Made by a program: the position numbers and the translations under genes
The notes under the pieces: generated by a model
The model's input: only the letters and a program-made list of their open reading frames with translations
Databases searched by the model: none
What the model was told of the DNA's origin: nothing
Shown here: one piece after another, positions 1 through 9,732 of the stretch
How positions within the stretch are numbered: the first letter of the stretch is position 1
How the letters are laid out: every line of letters starts with the position of its first letter
Assembly (NCBI GenBank): GCA_002784145.1
Contig: PFKE01000105.1
Coordinates: 1-34,301 of the forward strand
Direction of reading: 5' to 3'
Length of the DNA: 34,301 nucleotides
Origin: Flavobacteriaceae bacterium CG_4_10_14_3_um_filter_33_47
GTDB lineage: Bacteria; Bacteroidota; Bacteroidia; Flavobacteriales; Flavobacteriaceae

Positions 1-1165
<1,165 letters not shown>

Positions 1166-1173
1166 TTTTTAAT

Positions 1174-1221
1174 ATATTGTCCATAGAATTAAATAAAATA
1201 TTATAATTCTATGGACAATAT
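1174..1221 (+). terminator. 17-bp inverted repeat after gapA, possible terminator
   Basis: The left arm 1174-1190 (ATATTGTCCATAGAATT) is exactly complementary to the right arm 1205-1221, with a 14-base AT-rich loop. It begins 8 bases after the gapA stop and is followed by TTATTTTTA. It could end the pfkA-gapA transcript. The next start codon lies only 14 bases beyond it, so it may instead act as a leader structure for the downstream gene. Pairing is clear; function is inferred. Confidence 0.7.
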
Positions 1222-1235
1222 TTATTTTTAAGCTT

Positions 1236-2099
1236 ATGATTTTAATTGTTGATAGCGGTTCTACCAAATGCGATTGGATTGCAGTGGATGAAAAGGGAAA
1301 CCAATTATTAGAAAAAATCCGTACAAAAGGACTTAATCCAGAAATTTTAACGGAAAAAAAACTTAAGAAAACCATTAAAAAAAATAGTGATCTTAAGAAT
1401 AATAGGTTAGATGTAACCCACGTATTTTTTTATGGAGCAGGTTGTGGTACAGATAGAGGTAAAGAAATTGTTAGTACAGCATTAAAAGATATCTTTATAA
1501 ATGCGTTTATTAAAGTTGAGGAAGATACTATGGCAGCTGTTTATGCTACTATTAATCACGACAAAGAAGCCGCTGTTGTTTGTATTCTGGGTACTGGCTC
1601 AAATTGTAGTTATTATGATGGGAAAATATTACACCAAAGAGTACAATCTTTAGGATACATTTTAATGGATGATGCCGCTGGTAACTATTATGGTAAACAA
1701 TTAATAAGAGATTATTATTTTAATAGCATGCCAACCGATATTAAAGTTGCTTTTTCCACGAAATATAATTTAGATGCCGATTATATTAAATATAATGTTT
1801 ACAAGCAACCTAATCCAAATGCTTATTTGGCAAATTTTGCGGAATTTATGTTTTTGAACAAAGAGTCAGAATACATAAGAAAGCTTATCAAAGATGGAAT
1901 TGTGCTCTTTGTTAAAAATTACATCATGCAATATAAAGAAGAGCTTAAAACAGTTCCCGTTCATTTTGCAGGTTCTATTGCCTATTTTTCACAAGAAGAA
2001 ATTAAGCAAGTTGCCCAAGAAATGGGATTTAATGTAGGTAATTTTGAAAGAAGGCCTATTGAAGGTTTGGTATCTTTTCATACAAAAAGTTTAAAATAA
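1236..2099 (+). CDS. BadF/BadG/BcrA/BcrD-family ATPase, N-acetylglucosamine-kinase-like
   Basis: This 287-residue protein has the ASKHA fold signatures. The N-terminal phosphate-1 motif is DSGSTKCDW (residues 6-14) and the phosphate-2 motif is CILGTGSNC at about residue 113. The family includes eukaryotic N-acetylglucosamine kinase and dehydratase-activating ATPases. The small size and absence of a CxxC cluster between subunits favour a sugar or amino-sugar kinase over a dehydratase activator. No signal peptide is visible, so it should be cytosolic. Its position after pfkA and gapA agrees with a sugar-metabolism role. The ATG at 1236 is the natural start because the first strand begins immediately. 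The true substrate cannot be read from the sequence. Confidence 0.8.
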   Translation: MILIVDSGSTKCDWIAVDEKGNQLLEKIRTKGLNPEILTEKKLKKTIKKNSDLKNNRLDVTHVFFYGAGCGTDRGKEIVSTALKDIFINAFIKVEEDTMAAVYATINHDKEAAVVCILGTGSNCSYYDGKILHQRVQSLGYILMDDAAGNYYGKQLIRDYYFNSMPTDIKVAFSTKYNLDADYIKYNVYKQPNPNAYLANFAEFMFLNKESEYIRKLIKDGIVLFVKNYIMQYKEELKTVPVHFAGSIAYFSQEEIKQVAQEMGFNVGNFERRPIEGLVSFHTKSLK

Positions 2100-2103
2100 T
2101 TAT

Positions 2104-2131
2104 AAAAAAAGAGGTTTAAACCTCTTTTTTT
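2104..2131. terminator. Bidirectional terminator, perfect A7-GAGG palindrome
   Basis: The run of seven A, then GAGGTTT, followed by its exact complement AAACCTC and seven T, forms a perfect palindrome starting 5 bases after the kinase-like gene. It has a U-tract on both strands and therefore could terminate the plus-strand unit as well as transcription arriving from guaC. Confidence 0.85.
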
Positions 2132-2155
2132 ATTTTATCTAACTGAATTGCATCC

Positions 2156-2202
2156 AATAATTTATTTCAATGATTTTTTAAAAATCATTGAAATAAATTA
2201 TT
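2156..2202. terminator. 23-bp perfect inverted repeat overlapping the guaC stop codon
   Basis: The arm 2156-2178 is exactly complementary to 2180-2202, with one base between them. The stop codon of guaC (2198-2200 on the minus strand) lies inside the right arm. The structure is AT-rich and has T-rich ends, so it is a plausible terminator for guaC. It is the second palindrome within 100 bases in this convergent junction. Confidence 0.75.
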
Positions 2203-3238
2203 CTGAATACACTCTGTTTTCTTGTTCAGCTACTCGAATAAATGTAGTTCGTTTGGTTAGTTCTTTCAATCTTTGTGCACCAACATAAGTACAAGTACTT
2301 CTTAGACCGCCTAATATATCTTGTAAGGTTGATTCTACCTTGCCTCTATATGGCACTTCAACCGTTTTACCTTCACTAGCTCTATAATCTGCAACGCCCC
2401 CAATGTGTTTTTCCATGGCAGTTGCAGAGCTCATGCCATAAAATTTTCTGTAAGGTTTGCCATTTCTTTCAGTAATTTCACCACCGCTTTCATCATGTCC
2501 CGCAAGCATGCCTCCAAGCATTACAAAATCGGCACCAGCACCAAAAGCTTTAGCAACATCACCAGGAGTTGTGCAACCACCATCGCTTATAATTTGTCCA
2601 CCCAAGCCATGTGCAGCATCGGCACATTCAATAATAGCCGATAATTGTGGATATCCTACACCTGTTTTAACTCGCGTAGTACACACGGAGCCTGGTCCAA
2701 TGCCTACCTTTACAATGTCTGCGCCAGATAATAAAAGTTCTTCAACCATTTCACCTGTTACAACATTGCCAGCGATAATAACTTTTTTAGGATATTGCTT
2801 TCTTGTTTTTTTTACAAAATTCGCAAAATGTTCAGAATAGCCATTGGCAACGTCAATACAAATAAATTTTAATTGTGGGTTACTATTAAAAATTAAAGCC
2901 AATTTTTCCGAATCTTTAACACCAGTTCCAGTGCTTATGGCCACATAGTTTTCAATGCCCTCTGGCGCATTTAAGCAAAACGTATTCCATTCATCGGTAG
3001 TATAATGTTTATGGATGGCTGTAAAGAGTTTTTGTTTAAATAAGGCTCTAGCCATTTCAAAAGTTCCTACAGTATCCATATTTGCGGCTATTACAGGAAC
3101 GCCTTGCCATGTATATGGACTGTGCAGAAATTTAAAATCTCGCTCCAAATTAACTTGAGCCCTACTTTTTAAAGTTGAACGTTTTGGTCTAATCATAACA
3201 TCTTTAAAACCCAGCTTTATATCATATTCAATGCGCAT
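2198..3238 (-). CDS. guaC: GMP reductase
   Basis: This 346-residue protein matches the length of bacterial GuaC (about 347). It converts GMP to IMP using NADPH, in purine interconversion in the cytosol. The TIM-barrel signature [11 protein letters not shown] places the catalytic Cys at residue 186. The N-terminus ([18 protein letters not shown]) and the [13 protein letters not shown] segment are typical of GMP reductase. There is no CBS domain between the barrel halves, which argues against IMP dehydrogenase. The gene stands alone on the minus strand, divergent from the histidine kinase and convergent with the kinase-like gene. Confidence 0.96.
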   Translation of the reverse strand: MRIEYDIKLGFKDVMIRPKRSTLKSRAQVNLERDFKFLHSPYTWQGVPVIAANMDTVGTFEMARALFKQKLFTAIHKHYTTDEWNTFCLNAPEGIENYVAISTGTGVKDSEKLALIFNSNPQLKFICIDVANGYSEHFANFVKKTRKQYPKKVIIAGNVVTGEMVEELLLSGADIVKVGIGPGSVCTTRVKTGVGYPQLSAIIECADAAHGLGGQIISDGGCTTPGDVAKAFGAGADFVMLGGMLAGHDESGGEITERNGKPYRKFYGMSSATAMEKHIGGVADYRASEGKTVEVPYRGKVESTLQDILGGLRSTCTYVGAQRLKELTKRTTFIRVAEQENRVYSE

Positions 3239-3261
3239 TTTTTTATAAATTATAAGTCATT

Positions 3262-3269
3262 CAAATGTA
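3262..3269 (-). promoter_or_regulatory. Candidate -7 element for guaC
   Basis: Read on the minus strand the sequence is TACATTTG, an exact match to the Bacteroidetes -7 consensus TAnnTTTG. It lies about 24 bases upstream of the guaC ATG. I do not see a clear -33 TTG at 17-23 bases further upstream, so support is partial. Confidence 0.35.
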
Positions 3270-3425
3270 TTATTTTTAAAACGGAAAATTTAAAAATTAC
3301 CAAAAAATAGAACCCTGTCATTTAAAAATTTAGTAGTATCTTTAAAATTAAGGAGTTAAACTTAAATATAAATTTCATAAAAACTAATAATAATAATTGT
3401 TTTGGGAATTACATCAAATATAAAT

Positions 3426-5297
3426 ATGTTTGTAGCAAAGCAACTAAAGATGGCATTTCTTTTTCAATCAATGCGATCCTTTAAGGTAAGGATGGCATTG
3501 ATTTTTTTTACTTTTATAGGTATGGTTATTACGCTTTTTATTGGCTTTTTACAAGTCCAAAAAAAACTTGATTACTTACCTGATTTAGTTGAAAAAATTT
3601 ATGAAATTAAATTTGAAGTTTCCAACAATTTAGCAAGAGCTGATAAACCATTAAGTCTTATTAGTCAGGATTTCAATACTTACAATGAGCAAGTTGCAAG
3701 TATTAAAAATAAATTAAACAGTAACTCTAATAGTTTTGATAGTAAGTTAGATGATGTTATGAGTGCTATGGATTTGATGCAAGAATCCATACTGAATAAC
3801 AACCCTGATTCTCTTAAAATCTATCATCAAAATTTAAACGAAAAATTGGTTTCAATAACCCTTAGTTTAAAGAGTTTATACCAAACCAAAAGTAAAGAGC
3901 ATTATAATAATACCTTGCTGTTATTAATACTAACAGCTGTGATGATGATTGGGTTTGTCTATTATTTAAGTGGCAGAATGACTCATGATATTTCCAAGCT
4001 AAAACAAAAAATGGCTCATCCTGATGACTTGAGTGAAAAACCGTTGGTTACAAAAATACAAGATATAAAGAGTTTGGATAAATCTTTTGAATTGTTAAAA
4101 TCTAAGCTTAGAAGATTGGAAATAGATTTGGATGAAGCAAAAAAGACCTGTGATTATAAATCGGTTTTTTTAGCCAATATGAGTTATGAAATCCGTACGC
4201 CATTAAACTCGGTTTTGGGTATGATAAATATGCTCAAGCAAAGTGAATTAACCACCGAGCAACAAATACAGTTGGAAATTGCTGAATACTCATCAGAGCA
4301 TGTTTTACAGTTGGTTAATATGATATTGGATAATTCAAGTGTGGAAGGCGGACAGGTAGAGCTAGAATTATCGGCCATTGATTTAAAGTCTGATTTAGAA
4401 AAGCTTGTCAAGGTATTTGAATATGAAGCATGGGATAAAAGTTTGGATTTTGAATTTCAGTTTTTAGCAGATGAAAAACAGAAGTTTTTGCTACTTGGTG
4501 ATTTAAAAAGAATCAAACAAATTTTAACCAATTTACTAAGTAATGCCATTAAATTTACCAATGCAGGAAAAGTATCCTTAATTATTGACCAAACCGTTGG
4601 TCCTGATGATTATCAAATAGTCACTTTTTACGTAAAAGATACAGGCATTGGTATTCCTCCAGAAAAGGCAAAACGAATTTTTAGCGAGTCCGAAAAAAAT
4701 CATCAATCCATCATAGATTATTATGGAGGAACAGGATTAGGGCTTACGGCATCCAGCCAACTTATAAATTTAATGGGTGGTGAGCTTAAACTTGAAAGTA
4801 AAGAAAATGAAGGTTCCATTTTTTATTTTAGTATTCAACTTCAAAAAACATTGAATTTAGAACGAGAAAAGGCAGAACCAAGTTCTATTTTATTAAATGA
4901 ATTTGATTATAAGTTTACAGTATTGGTCGCTGAAGACAATAAAATGAATCAGAAGGTCATTAAGTTTTTATTAGAGCAACAAGGAGCAGATTGTACGTTT
5001 GTTAAAAATGGTTCAGATGCTGTAAAACTTTTTAATATTCTTGATTTTGATATGGTTTTCATGGATATATTTATGCCTGAAATGGATGGCTATGAAGCCA
5101 CTAAACTCATTAAATTAAGTAAGAAATATAAAGACCATAAAGTTCCAATCATTGCAGTCTCTGCAAGTGCTTTTGATGAAGATATTCAAAATGCTAAAGC
5201 TGCCGGGATAGATGAGTTTTTAGCTAAACCCATTGAAACAGCAAAATTAAGAGAATTATTGGTGAAGTATGCACCTAACCATACAGAAGCAAATTAG
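3426..5297 (+). CDS. Hybrid sensor histidine kinase/response regulator with Tyr in place of the H-box His
   Basis: With the ATG at 3426 this is a 623-residue membrane protein; a TTG at 3402 and an ATG at 3450 are alternative starts. A first membrane helix lies near residues 23-42 and a second near 160-182. They enclose a helical extracytoplasmic domain of about 115 residues. A HisKA-like segment follows, reading FLANMSYEIRTPLN: the normally phosphorylated His is Tyr254 (codon 4185-4187). The ATPase domain is complete: N-box with LLSNAIKFT, G1 DTGIGIPP, G2 GGTGLGL. The C-terminal receiver has the acidic pair ED, the phospho-acceptor Asp547 in MDIFMPEMDG and Lys601. Signalling by ordinary autophosphorylation is therefore doubtful. 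It may act as a phosphatase, be driven by a partner kinase, or be degenerate. The stop abuts the ridA stop on the other strand. Confidence 0.92.
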   Translation: MFVAKQLKMAFLFQSMRSFKVRMALIFFTFIGMVITLFIGFLQVQKKLDYLPDLVEKIYEIKFEVSNNLARADKPLSLISQDFNTYNEQVASIKNKLNSNSNSFDSKLDDVMSAMDLMQESILNNNPDSLKIYHQNLNEKLVSITLSLKSLYQTKSKEHYNNTLLLLILTAVMMIGFVYYLSGRMTHDISKLKQKMAHPDDLSEKPLVTKIQDIKSLDKSFELLKSKLRRLEIDLDEAKKTCDYKSVFLANMSYEIRTPLNSVLGMINMLKQSELTTEQQIQLEIAEYSSEHVLQLVNMILDNSSVEGGQVELELSAIDLKSDLEKLVKVFEYEAWDKSLDFEFQFLADEKQKFLLLGDLKRIKQILTNLLSNAIKFTNAGKVSLIIDQTVGPDDYQIVTFYVKDTGIGIPPEKAKRIFSESEKNHQSIIDYYGGTGLGLTASSQLINLMGGELKLESKENEGSIFYFSIQLQKTLNLEREKAEPSSILLNEFDYKFTVLVAEDNKMNQKVIKFLLEQQGADCTFVKNGSDAVKLFNILDFDMVFMDIFMPEMDGYEATKLIKLSKKYKDHKVPIIAVSASAFDEDIQNAKAAGIDEFLAKPIETAKLRELLVKYAPNHTEAN

Positions 5298-5678
5298 CTA
5301 TTTAATGGCAATCATGCTTATTTCTACATGAACATTTTTGGGTAGTTTAGCTACTTGTACCGTTTCACGAGCAGGCGCATTGTTTTCATTAAAATAACTT
5401 TCATAAACCTCGTTTATTTGTGCAAAATCATTCATGTCTGTAATAAAAATAGAGGTTTTAACAACATCGTCAAAGGTCATATTGGCAGCTTCCAAGACTG
5501 CTTTCATGTTTATCATGACTTGAGTGGTTTCTTCTTTTATGGTATTTAAAATTAATTCACCAGTAATTGGGTTGATGGCTATTTGCCCCGATGTATATAA
5601 GGTGTTACCTTTTAAAATGGCCTGACTGTAAGGGCCAATTGGAGCTGGGGCATTTGGTGTATTTATAATTTTTTTCAT
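5298..5678 (-). CDS. ridA: RidA family enamine/imine deaminase
   Basis: This 126-residue protein has the usual RidA length. The family hydrolyses reactive enamine and imine intermediates, such as 2-aminoacrylate released by PLP enzymes, in the cytosol. The N-terminal INTPNAPAPIGPYSQA, the central LYTSGQI and the C-terminal PARETVQVAKLPKNVHVEI are strong family signatures. The conserved Arg of the PARE segment would bind the substrate carboxylate. It lies 36 bases downstream of lptD on the same strand and is probably cotranscribed with it. Its TAG directly abuts the stop of the histidine kinase. Confidence 0.94.
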   Translation of the reverse strand: MKKIINTPNAPAPIGPYSQAILKGNTLYTSGQIAINPITGELILNTIKEETTQVMINMKAVLEAANMTFDDVVKTSIFITDMNDFAQINEVYESYFNENNAPARETVQVAKLPKNVHVEISMIAIK

Positions 5679-5714
5679 AATAATGTATTTATAAAAGTAA
5701 AAACAATATATTTT

Positions 5715-8471
5715 TTAAAGCTGAATATCTGGCTGATTTCGTTTATCATATTTAAGATCCTTTAATATGCTGGATTTAATACCTATAAAGAAATACCAAG
5801 AGGCTCTTGAACTAAAAGGAACCCAGCTAAAATTCATTCTCCAACTCAATAAATCACGCTCAAAACGGAACTGTGTATAGGTAAACCCTTGATTTTTTAA
5901 GTCATAACCAGAAGATACACCTAAAGACCATTTTGGAGAGAGTTCAATATCACCCGAAAACATTAAAGAATGTGATGAAATTTCGTTTTGCCGTCTTGAA
6001 TTACTGTAATTTACGGCATACGCTAAACGTACGCTCCAAGGTATTTTAAAATTATAAAACTGACTCATTTTTTCATTATTGCCCTTTTTGTCTTCTTCAT
6101 CAAACCGACTGGTGGTGGTGCCATCGGGTAGCCCAAACAAATCATCATCACGTCCGCCACCTCTTAAGTTTTCCTCAATACCTTCTTTGTTTTTATCTTT
6201 TGAGTCTTTACCCTTACTAGAAAGAGAATAGTTTAAGGTTAAATTGGCACTAGTTAATCTAAATAAACTTCCGCCATTATCGATATTAAATTTATCTATC
6301 TTATTATTGTTATTGTCAAGAGCATAAGGATCTAAGGTTGCTCCAAAATTGATGTTCATTTTGTTTTTAAAAAGCTGGGTTCCGCCAGAGACTCTAAGAG
6401 GGCTCCATTGTAAAGAATCGCCTGCAAAATTATACGAGGTCGAGAAGTTTAAATTATTAAGTAAAATAATTTTTTTCGCCTCTGTAGCGCTACTGTCTTT
6501 GTCTTTTACTTTAGCTTCAAAATTATTGGATAACGAAATGCCCATAGAGCTTGAAAAGTTTTTATTGGGTGCACCAAAAATCCCTTCTTCAAAGCGTGAA
6601 TATTCAACATCTTGAGTGGTTAATCCGTCGGCGCTTACTACTTCAAAAGTTTCATAAAATTTGTCGAATGCTGGATTTATATTGTAGCTAATAGATGGTC
6701 TCATGACATGCCTAATCGCTTGTATCTTAGGGGTTTTACCTTCTCTTTTAAAGTTAAACATCCCATAAATGGTGGTTCCTAAACTGGTGCTAAAATTGTA
6801 AGTTCTAAAGGAATCGAATCCGTTTATAGTTTCGGTCACCGTAGAGTTTTCAATTTGGTCAAAAGACTTTTTAATGGTTTTAAAAGTCCAAACTTCATTA
6901 TAATTAGTACTAGCACTTAAACTAAAATATTTAAAGACCTTAAAGTTGGTACTTAATGGAATGGTATGCTGAAATCCAGCTTTGGCATCTCTAAACATTT
7001 CCTTTTTGAAAAAAAGAGAATCTGTGGTTTGGATTCTATTTTCACCTCTTATGTTATATTGAAAATTAATATTTTGAATAATCCCCTTTTTCGCTCCAGT
7101 TTTAGGAGCAAACGGAAAAATTCTTCCTACACTCCCTTGAAATGTAGGAAGCGTCATGTTTATTTGCTCTGTATTGGTGTTTTGTGAATGCGTAGCCGTT
7201 AAACTGTAATTGACTTGTGGATCGCCGGGATAGGATTTTGAATAAGATACAGATGAAGAAAGTGTGTTATTTAAAAAATTACCTGAATTTACTTGGTTTA
7301 AAGAAGTTCTATAAAACGTACTACTACCAAGGTTTAAAGAGGCCGAAAATCTAGAATTAGGATTGGATTTTCCATCTTGGCTATGAGACCAACGTAAATT
7401 ATAAACGGTAGACTTGGAATAGTCGGGAAAACCACGCTCACTATTAATTAAATTTTCATATCTGAAGGCAAAATTACCTCTAAATTTATAACGCAACGCA
7501 TAATTGCTTTCTAAGCGAAATCCATAACTTCCATTGGTATAATAATCGCCTAAAACCGATAAGTCCACATAATCATTTATAGCAAAATAATACCCACCAT
7601 TTTGTAAAAAATAACCGCGTTGATTTTGCTCTCCAAAGGTTGGGAACAAAATTCCCGAGGTTTGCTTTTCAGATTGAGGAAAAAACCCGAATGGTAAGCC
7701 TAATGGTGTAGGCACGTTGTATATGAACAAATTGGCTAGACCCGTCACAATTTTTTTGCCAGGCACTACTTTTGCTTTTCTTAATAGAATATAATACTCC
7801 GGATCATCCAAATCTTCAGATGTTGTGTATATTCCTCTAGCAATAAAGTAAACCGAATCATTTTCCTTTTTAGTAATTTCAGCAATAACAGTACCACCAG
7901 ACTGCTCTGTTTTAGAATTATATATAAGTGCTTTTTGAGTTTTTGTATTGAATAATATAGAATCTGGTTCAACCACATTACTTCCCTGTTTAAATACTGG
8001 AGCTTGTGAATATTCACCCAAAGAATCTGTTATACCTTTGGCATACACTTCATTTTTACTGTAATCTATAATAATATTACCAGCCTTAATATTCATGTCG
8101 CCATACGTTATTTCAGCTTCATTAAATAAATAGAGTTTTTGCTTTTTCTGATTGAATGTGGTAAAATCTTTGGCAGAATAATCTACAATGTGTTCTAAAA
8201 ATTCTTTCTTTTTAGTTTTTAAAGTGTCTTGAGAAATGCTATCCAGAACCTTTTCTGAAACCTCTAGTTCTGGTAAATCTTTTTGATTAAAAATTAAACT
8301 ATCTTTTACTACTGGTTGTATTGAAGTTCCCTTTTTAGGGATGTCTTGCCCAAAGCTTAACATGTTGATAAACACTGTAAAACTTAAGGCAAAAAGTAGT
8401 TGAAAGTTGTTTGTATGCAATGCTTTTAAATGTATTTTTGTAAAAGTATGGCTCGGTTTTTGAAAAGTCAA
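5715..8471 (-). CDS. lptD: LPS-assembly outer-membrane protein LptD, Bacteroidetes type
   Basis: The ORF encodes up to 918 residues. It has a signal-peptide-like segment (LLFALSFTVFINMLSFG), then an OstA/LptA-like domain around residues 100-230 with repeating short strands such as EAEITYGDMNIKAGNI. A long aromatic-rich beta-barrel of about 650 residues follows. LptD inserts lipopolysaccharide into the outer leaflet of the outer membrane, normally with LptE. The start is uncertain: 8471 is a TTG that places 20 residues before the hydrophobic core. A TTG at 8420 gives 901 residues and a more normal signal peptide, and a -7-like TAATTTTG overlaps the upstream start. It diverges from the amidase gene, and ridA follows it. 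Confidence 0.88.
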   Translation of the reverse strand: MTFQKPSHTFTKIHLKALHTNNFQLLFALSFTVFINMLSFGQDIPKKGTSIQPVVKDSLIFNQKDLPELEVSEKVLDSISQDTLKTKKKEFLEHIVDYSAKDFTTFNQKKQKLYLFNEAEITYGDMNIKAGNIIIDYSKNEVYAKGITDSLGEYSQAPVFKQGSNVVEPDSILFNTKTQKALIYNSKTEQSGGTVIAEITKKENDSVYFIARGIYTTSEDLDDPEYYILLRKAKVVPGKKIVTGLANLFIYNVPTPLGLPFGFFPQSEKQTSGILFPTFGEQNQRGYFLQNGGYYFAINDYVDLSVLGDYYTNGSYGFRLESNYALRYKFRGNFAFRYENLINSERGFPDYSKSTVYNLRWSHSQDGKSNPNSRFSASLNLGSSTFYRTSLNQVNSGNFLNNTLSSSVSYSKSYPGDPQVNYSLTATHSQNTNTEQINMTLPTFQGSVGRIFPFAPKTGAKKGIIQNINFQYNIRGENRIQTTDSLFFKKEMFRDAKAGFQHTIPLSTNFKVFKYFSLSASTNYNEVWTFKTIKKSFDQIENSTVTETINGFDSFRTYNFSTSLGTTIYGMFNFKREGKTPKIQAIRHVMRPSISYNINPAFDKFYETFEVVSADGLTTQDVEYSRFEEGIFGAPNKNFSSSMGISLSNNFEAKVKDKDSSATEAKKIILLNNLNFSTSYNFAGDSLQWSPLRVSGGTQLFKNKMNINFGATLDPYALDNNNNKIDKFNIDNGGSLFRLTSANLTLNYSLSSKGKDSKDKNKEGIEENLRGGGRDDDLFGLPDGTTTSRFDEEDKKGNNEKMSQFYNFKIPWSVRLAYAVNYSNSRRQNEISSHSLMFSGDIELSPKWSLGVSSGYDLKNQGFTYTQFRFERDLLSWRMNFSWVPFSSRASWYFFIGIKSSILKDLKYDKRNQPDIQL

Positions 8472-8558
8472 AATTACATATATTTTTTTTGTGATTATTT
8501 CTTTATTGAATAAAAATTAAATTAATTGGTTGGAGCTTAAAAGTATTTAAAAATCCTT

Positions 8559-9680
8559 ATGAAAACGCATAAAGTATTACTTTTCGTATCTTTTATTATT
8601 GTATTAACACTTTATTCATTTGTTTCTATAAACCATGTTCCAAAGCATACTTTTGTAGTGGTTTTAGATGCTGGTCATGGTGGTCATGACCCAGGAAATG
8701 TTGGTAATGGTTATAAAGAAAAAGAAATAGCTTTAAATGTTGTTTTAGAAGTTGGAAAACTACTTGAAAAAAATCCAGAGATTAAAGTTATTTATACAAG
8801 AGAAAAAGATGTTTTTATTGATTTATTCTATAGAGGTCAAATTGCAAACAAAGCAAATGCAGATTTATTTGTATCGGTTCACTGCAATGCACACCGTTCT
8901 GAGGCTCATGGTACAGAAACCTTTGTTTTAGGGACGCATAGAAACCAAACCAATTTTGAAGTTGCCAAAAAAGAGAACTCAGTAATTTTTTTAGAGTCAG
9001 ATTACGAAAGCAAATATGGTGGTTTTAATCCTAATTCACCTGAATCTGTTATTGGTTTAACTTTGGCCCAAGAAGAGTATTTAGATCAAAGTATTCAATT
9101 AGCAAAAACCATTCAAGATAGATTTACTAATAAATTATATCGAAAAAACAGAGGTGTAAAACAAGCTGGTTTTATCGTGTTACATCAAACCGTTATGCCA
9201 AGTGTTTTGGTAGAAATGGGATTTTTAACATTCATAGAAGAAGGTAAATATTTAAATTCTCAAAAAGGACAAAAAGAAATATCAACAGCCATTGCAGAGG
9301 CTATTTTAGAATATAAGCACCAAATAGATGGCAATATTGGAGAAACTACCTTTGAAGAATATGTCAATGAAGCGGTATTAGATGAAAAGGCACCAATTTC
9401 CCACGAAACAGACAGTAATATCATTTATAAGGTACAAATAGCTGCCGGTTCTAAAAAAATTGACACCAAACCCTATAATTTCAAACAGCTTGAAAATATT
9501 TCATATGATTTTGTAAACAATTTATATAAGTATTATTATGGAGCAACATCCAGTTATGAAGAAGTAAAAACCTTAGAAAATACTGCTAAGTCAAAGGGCT
9601 ATACCTCTAGTTTTATAGTAGCTTTTAAAGATGGTAAAAAAATCCCTTTATCAGATGCTTTAAAAACAACCGTCAATTAA
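8559..9680 (+). CDS. N-acetylmuramoyl-L-alanine amidase (Amidase_3), periplasmic
   Basis: This 373-residue protein has an N-terminal membrane or signal segment (LLFVSFIIVLTLYSF, residues 7-21) and then a zinc amidase domain. Visible zinc ligands are His40 in DAGHGGHDPG, Glu56 in YKEKEIAL and His108 in LFVSVHCNAH. The catalytic Glu is in SVLVEMGFL. The enzyme cleaves the bond between N-acetylmuramic acid and the stem peptide and would act in the periplasm in cell separation or peptidoglycan turnover. The last 90 residues (from about 285, YKVQIAAGSKKI) look like a SPOR-type peptidoglycan-binding module. It starts a plus-strand run with the MCE gene 52 bases downstream, and diverges from lptD. 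It is AmiC-like, but I do not assign a symbol. Confidence 0.93.
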   Translation: MKTHKVLLFVSFIIVLTLYSFVSINHVPKHTFVVVLDAGHGGHDPGNVGNGYKEKEIALNVVLEVGKLLEKNPEIKVIYTREKDVFIDLFYRGQIANKANADLFVSVHCNAHRSEAHGTETFVLGTHRNQTNFEVAKKENSVIFLESDYESKYGGFNPNSPESVIGLTLAQEEYLDQSIQLAKTIQDRFTNKLYRKNRGVKQAGFIVLHQTVMPSVLVEMGFLTFIEEGKYLNSQKGQKEISTAIAEAILEYKHQIDGNIGETTFEEYVNEAVLDEKAPISHETDSNIIYKVQIAAGSKKIDTKPYNFKQLENISYDFVNNLYKYYYGATSSYEEVKTLENTAKSKGYTSSFIVAFKDGKKIPLSDALKTTVN

Positions 9681-9732
9681 CAGCTTTCTTTTTAAATTTA
9701 TTTTAAATTTGTTATTCATAAAACACTATGCA

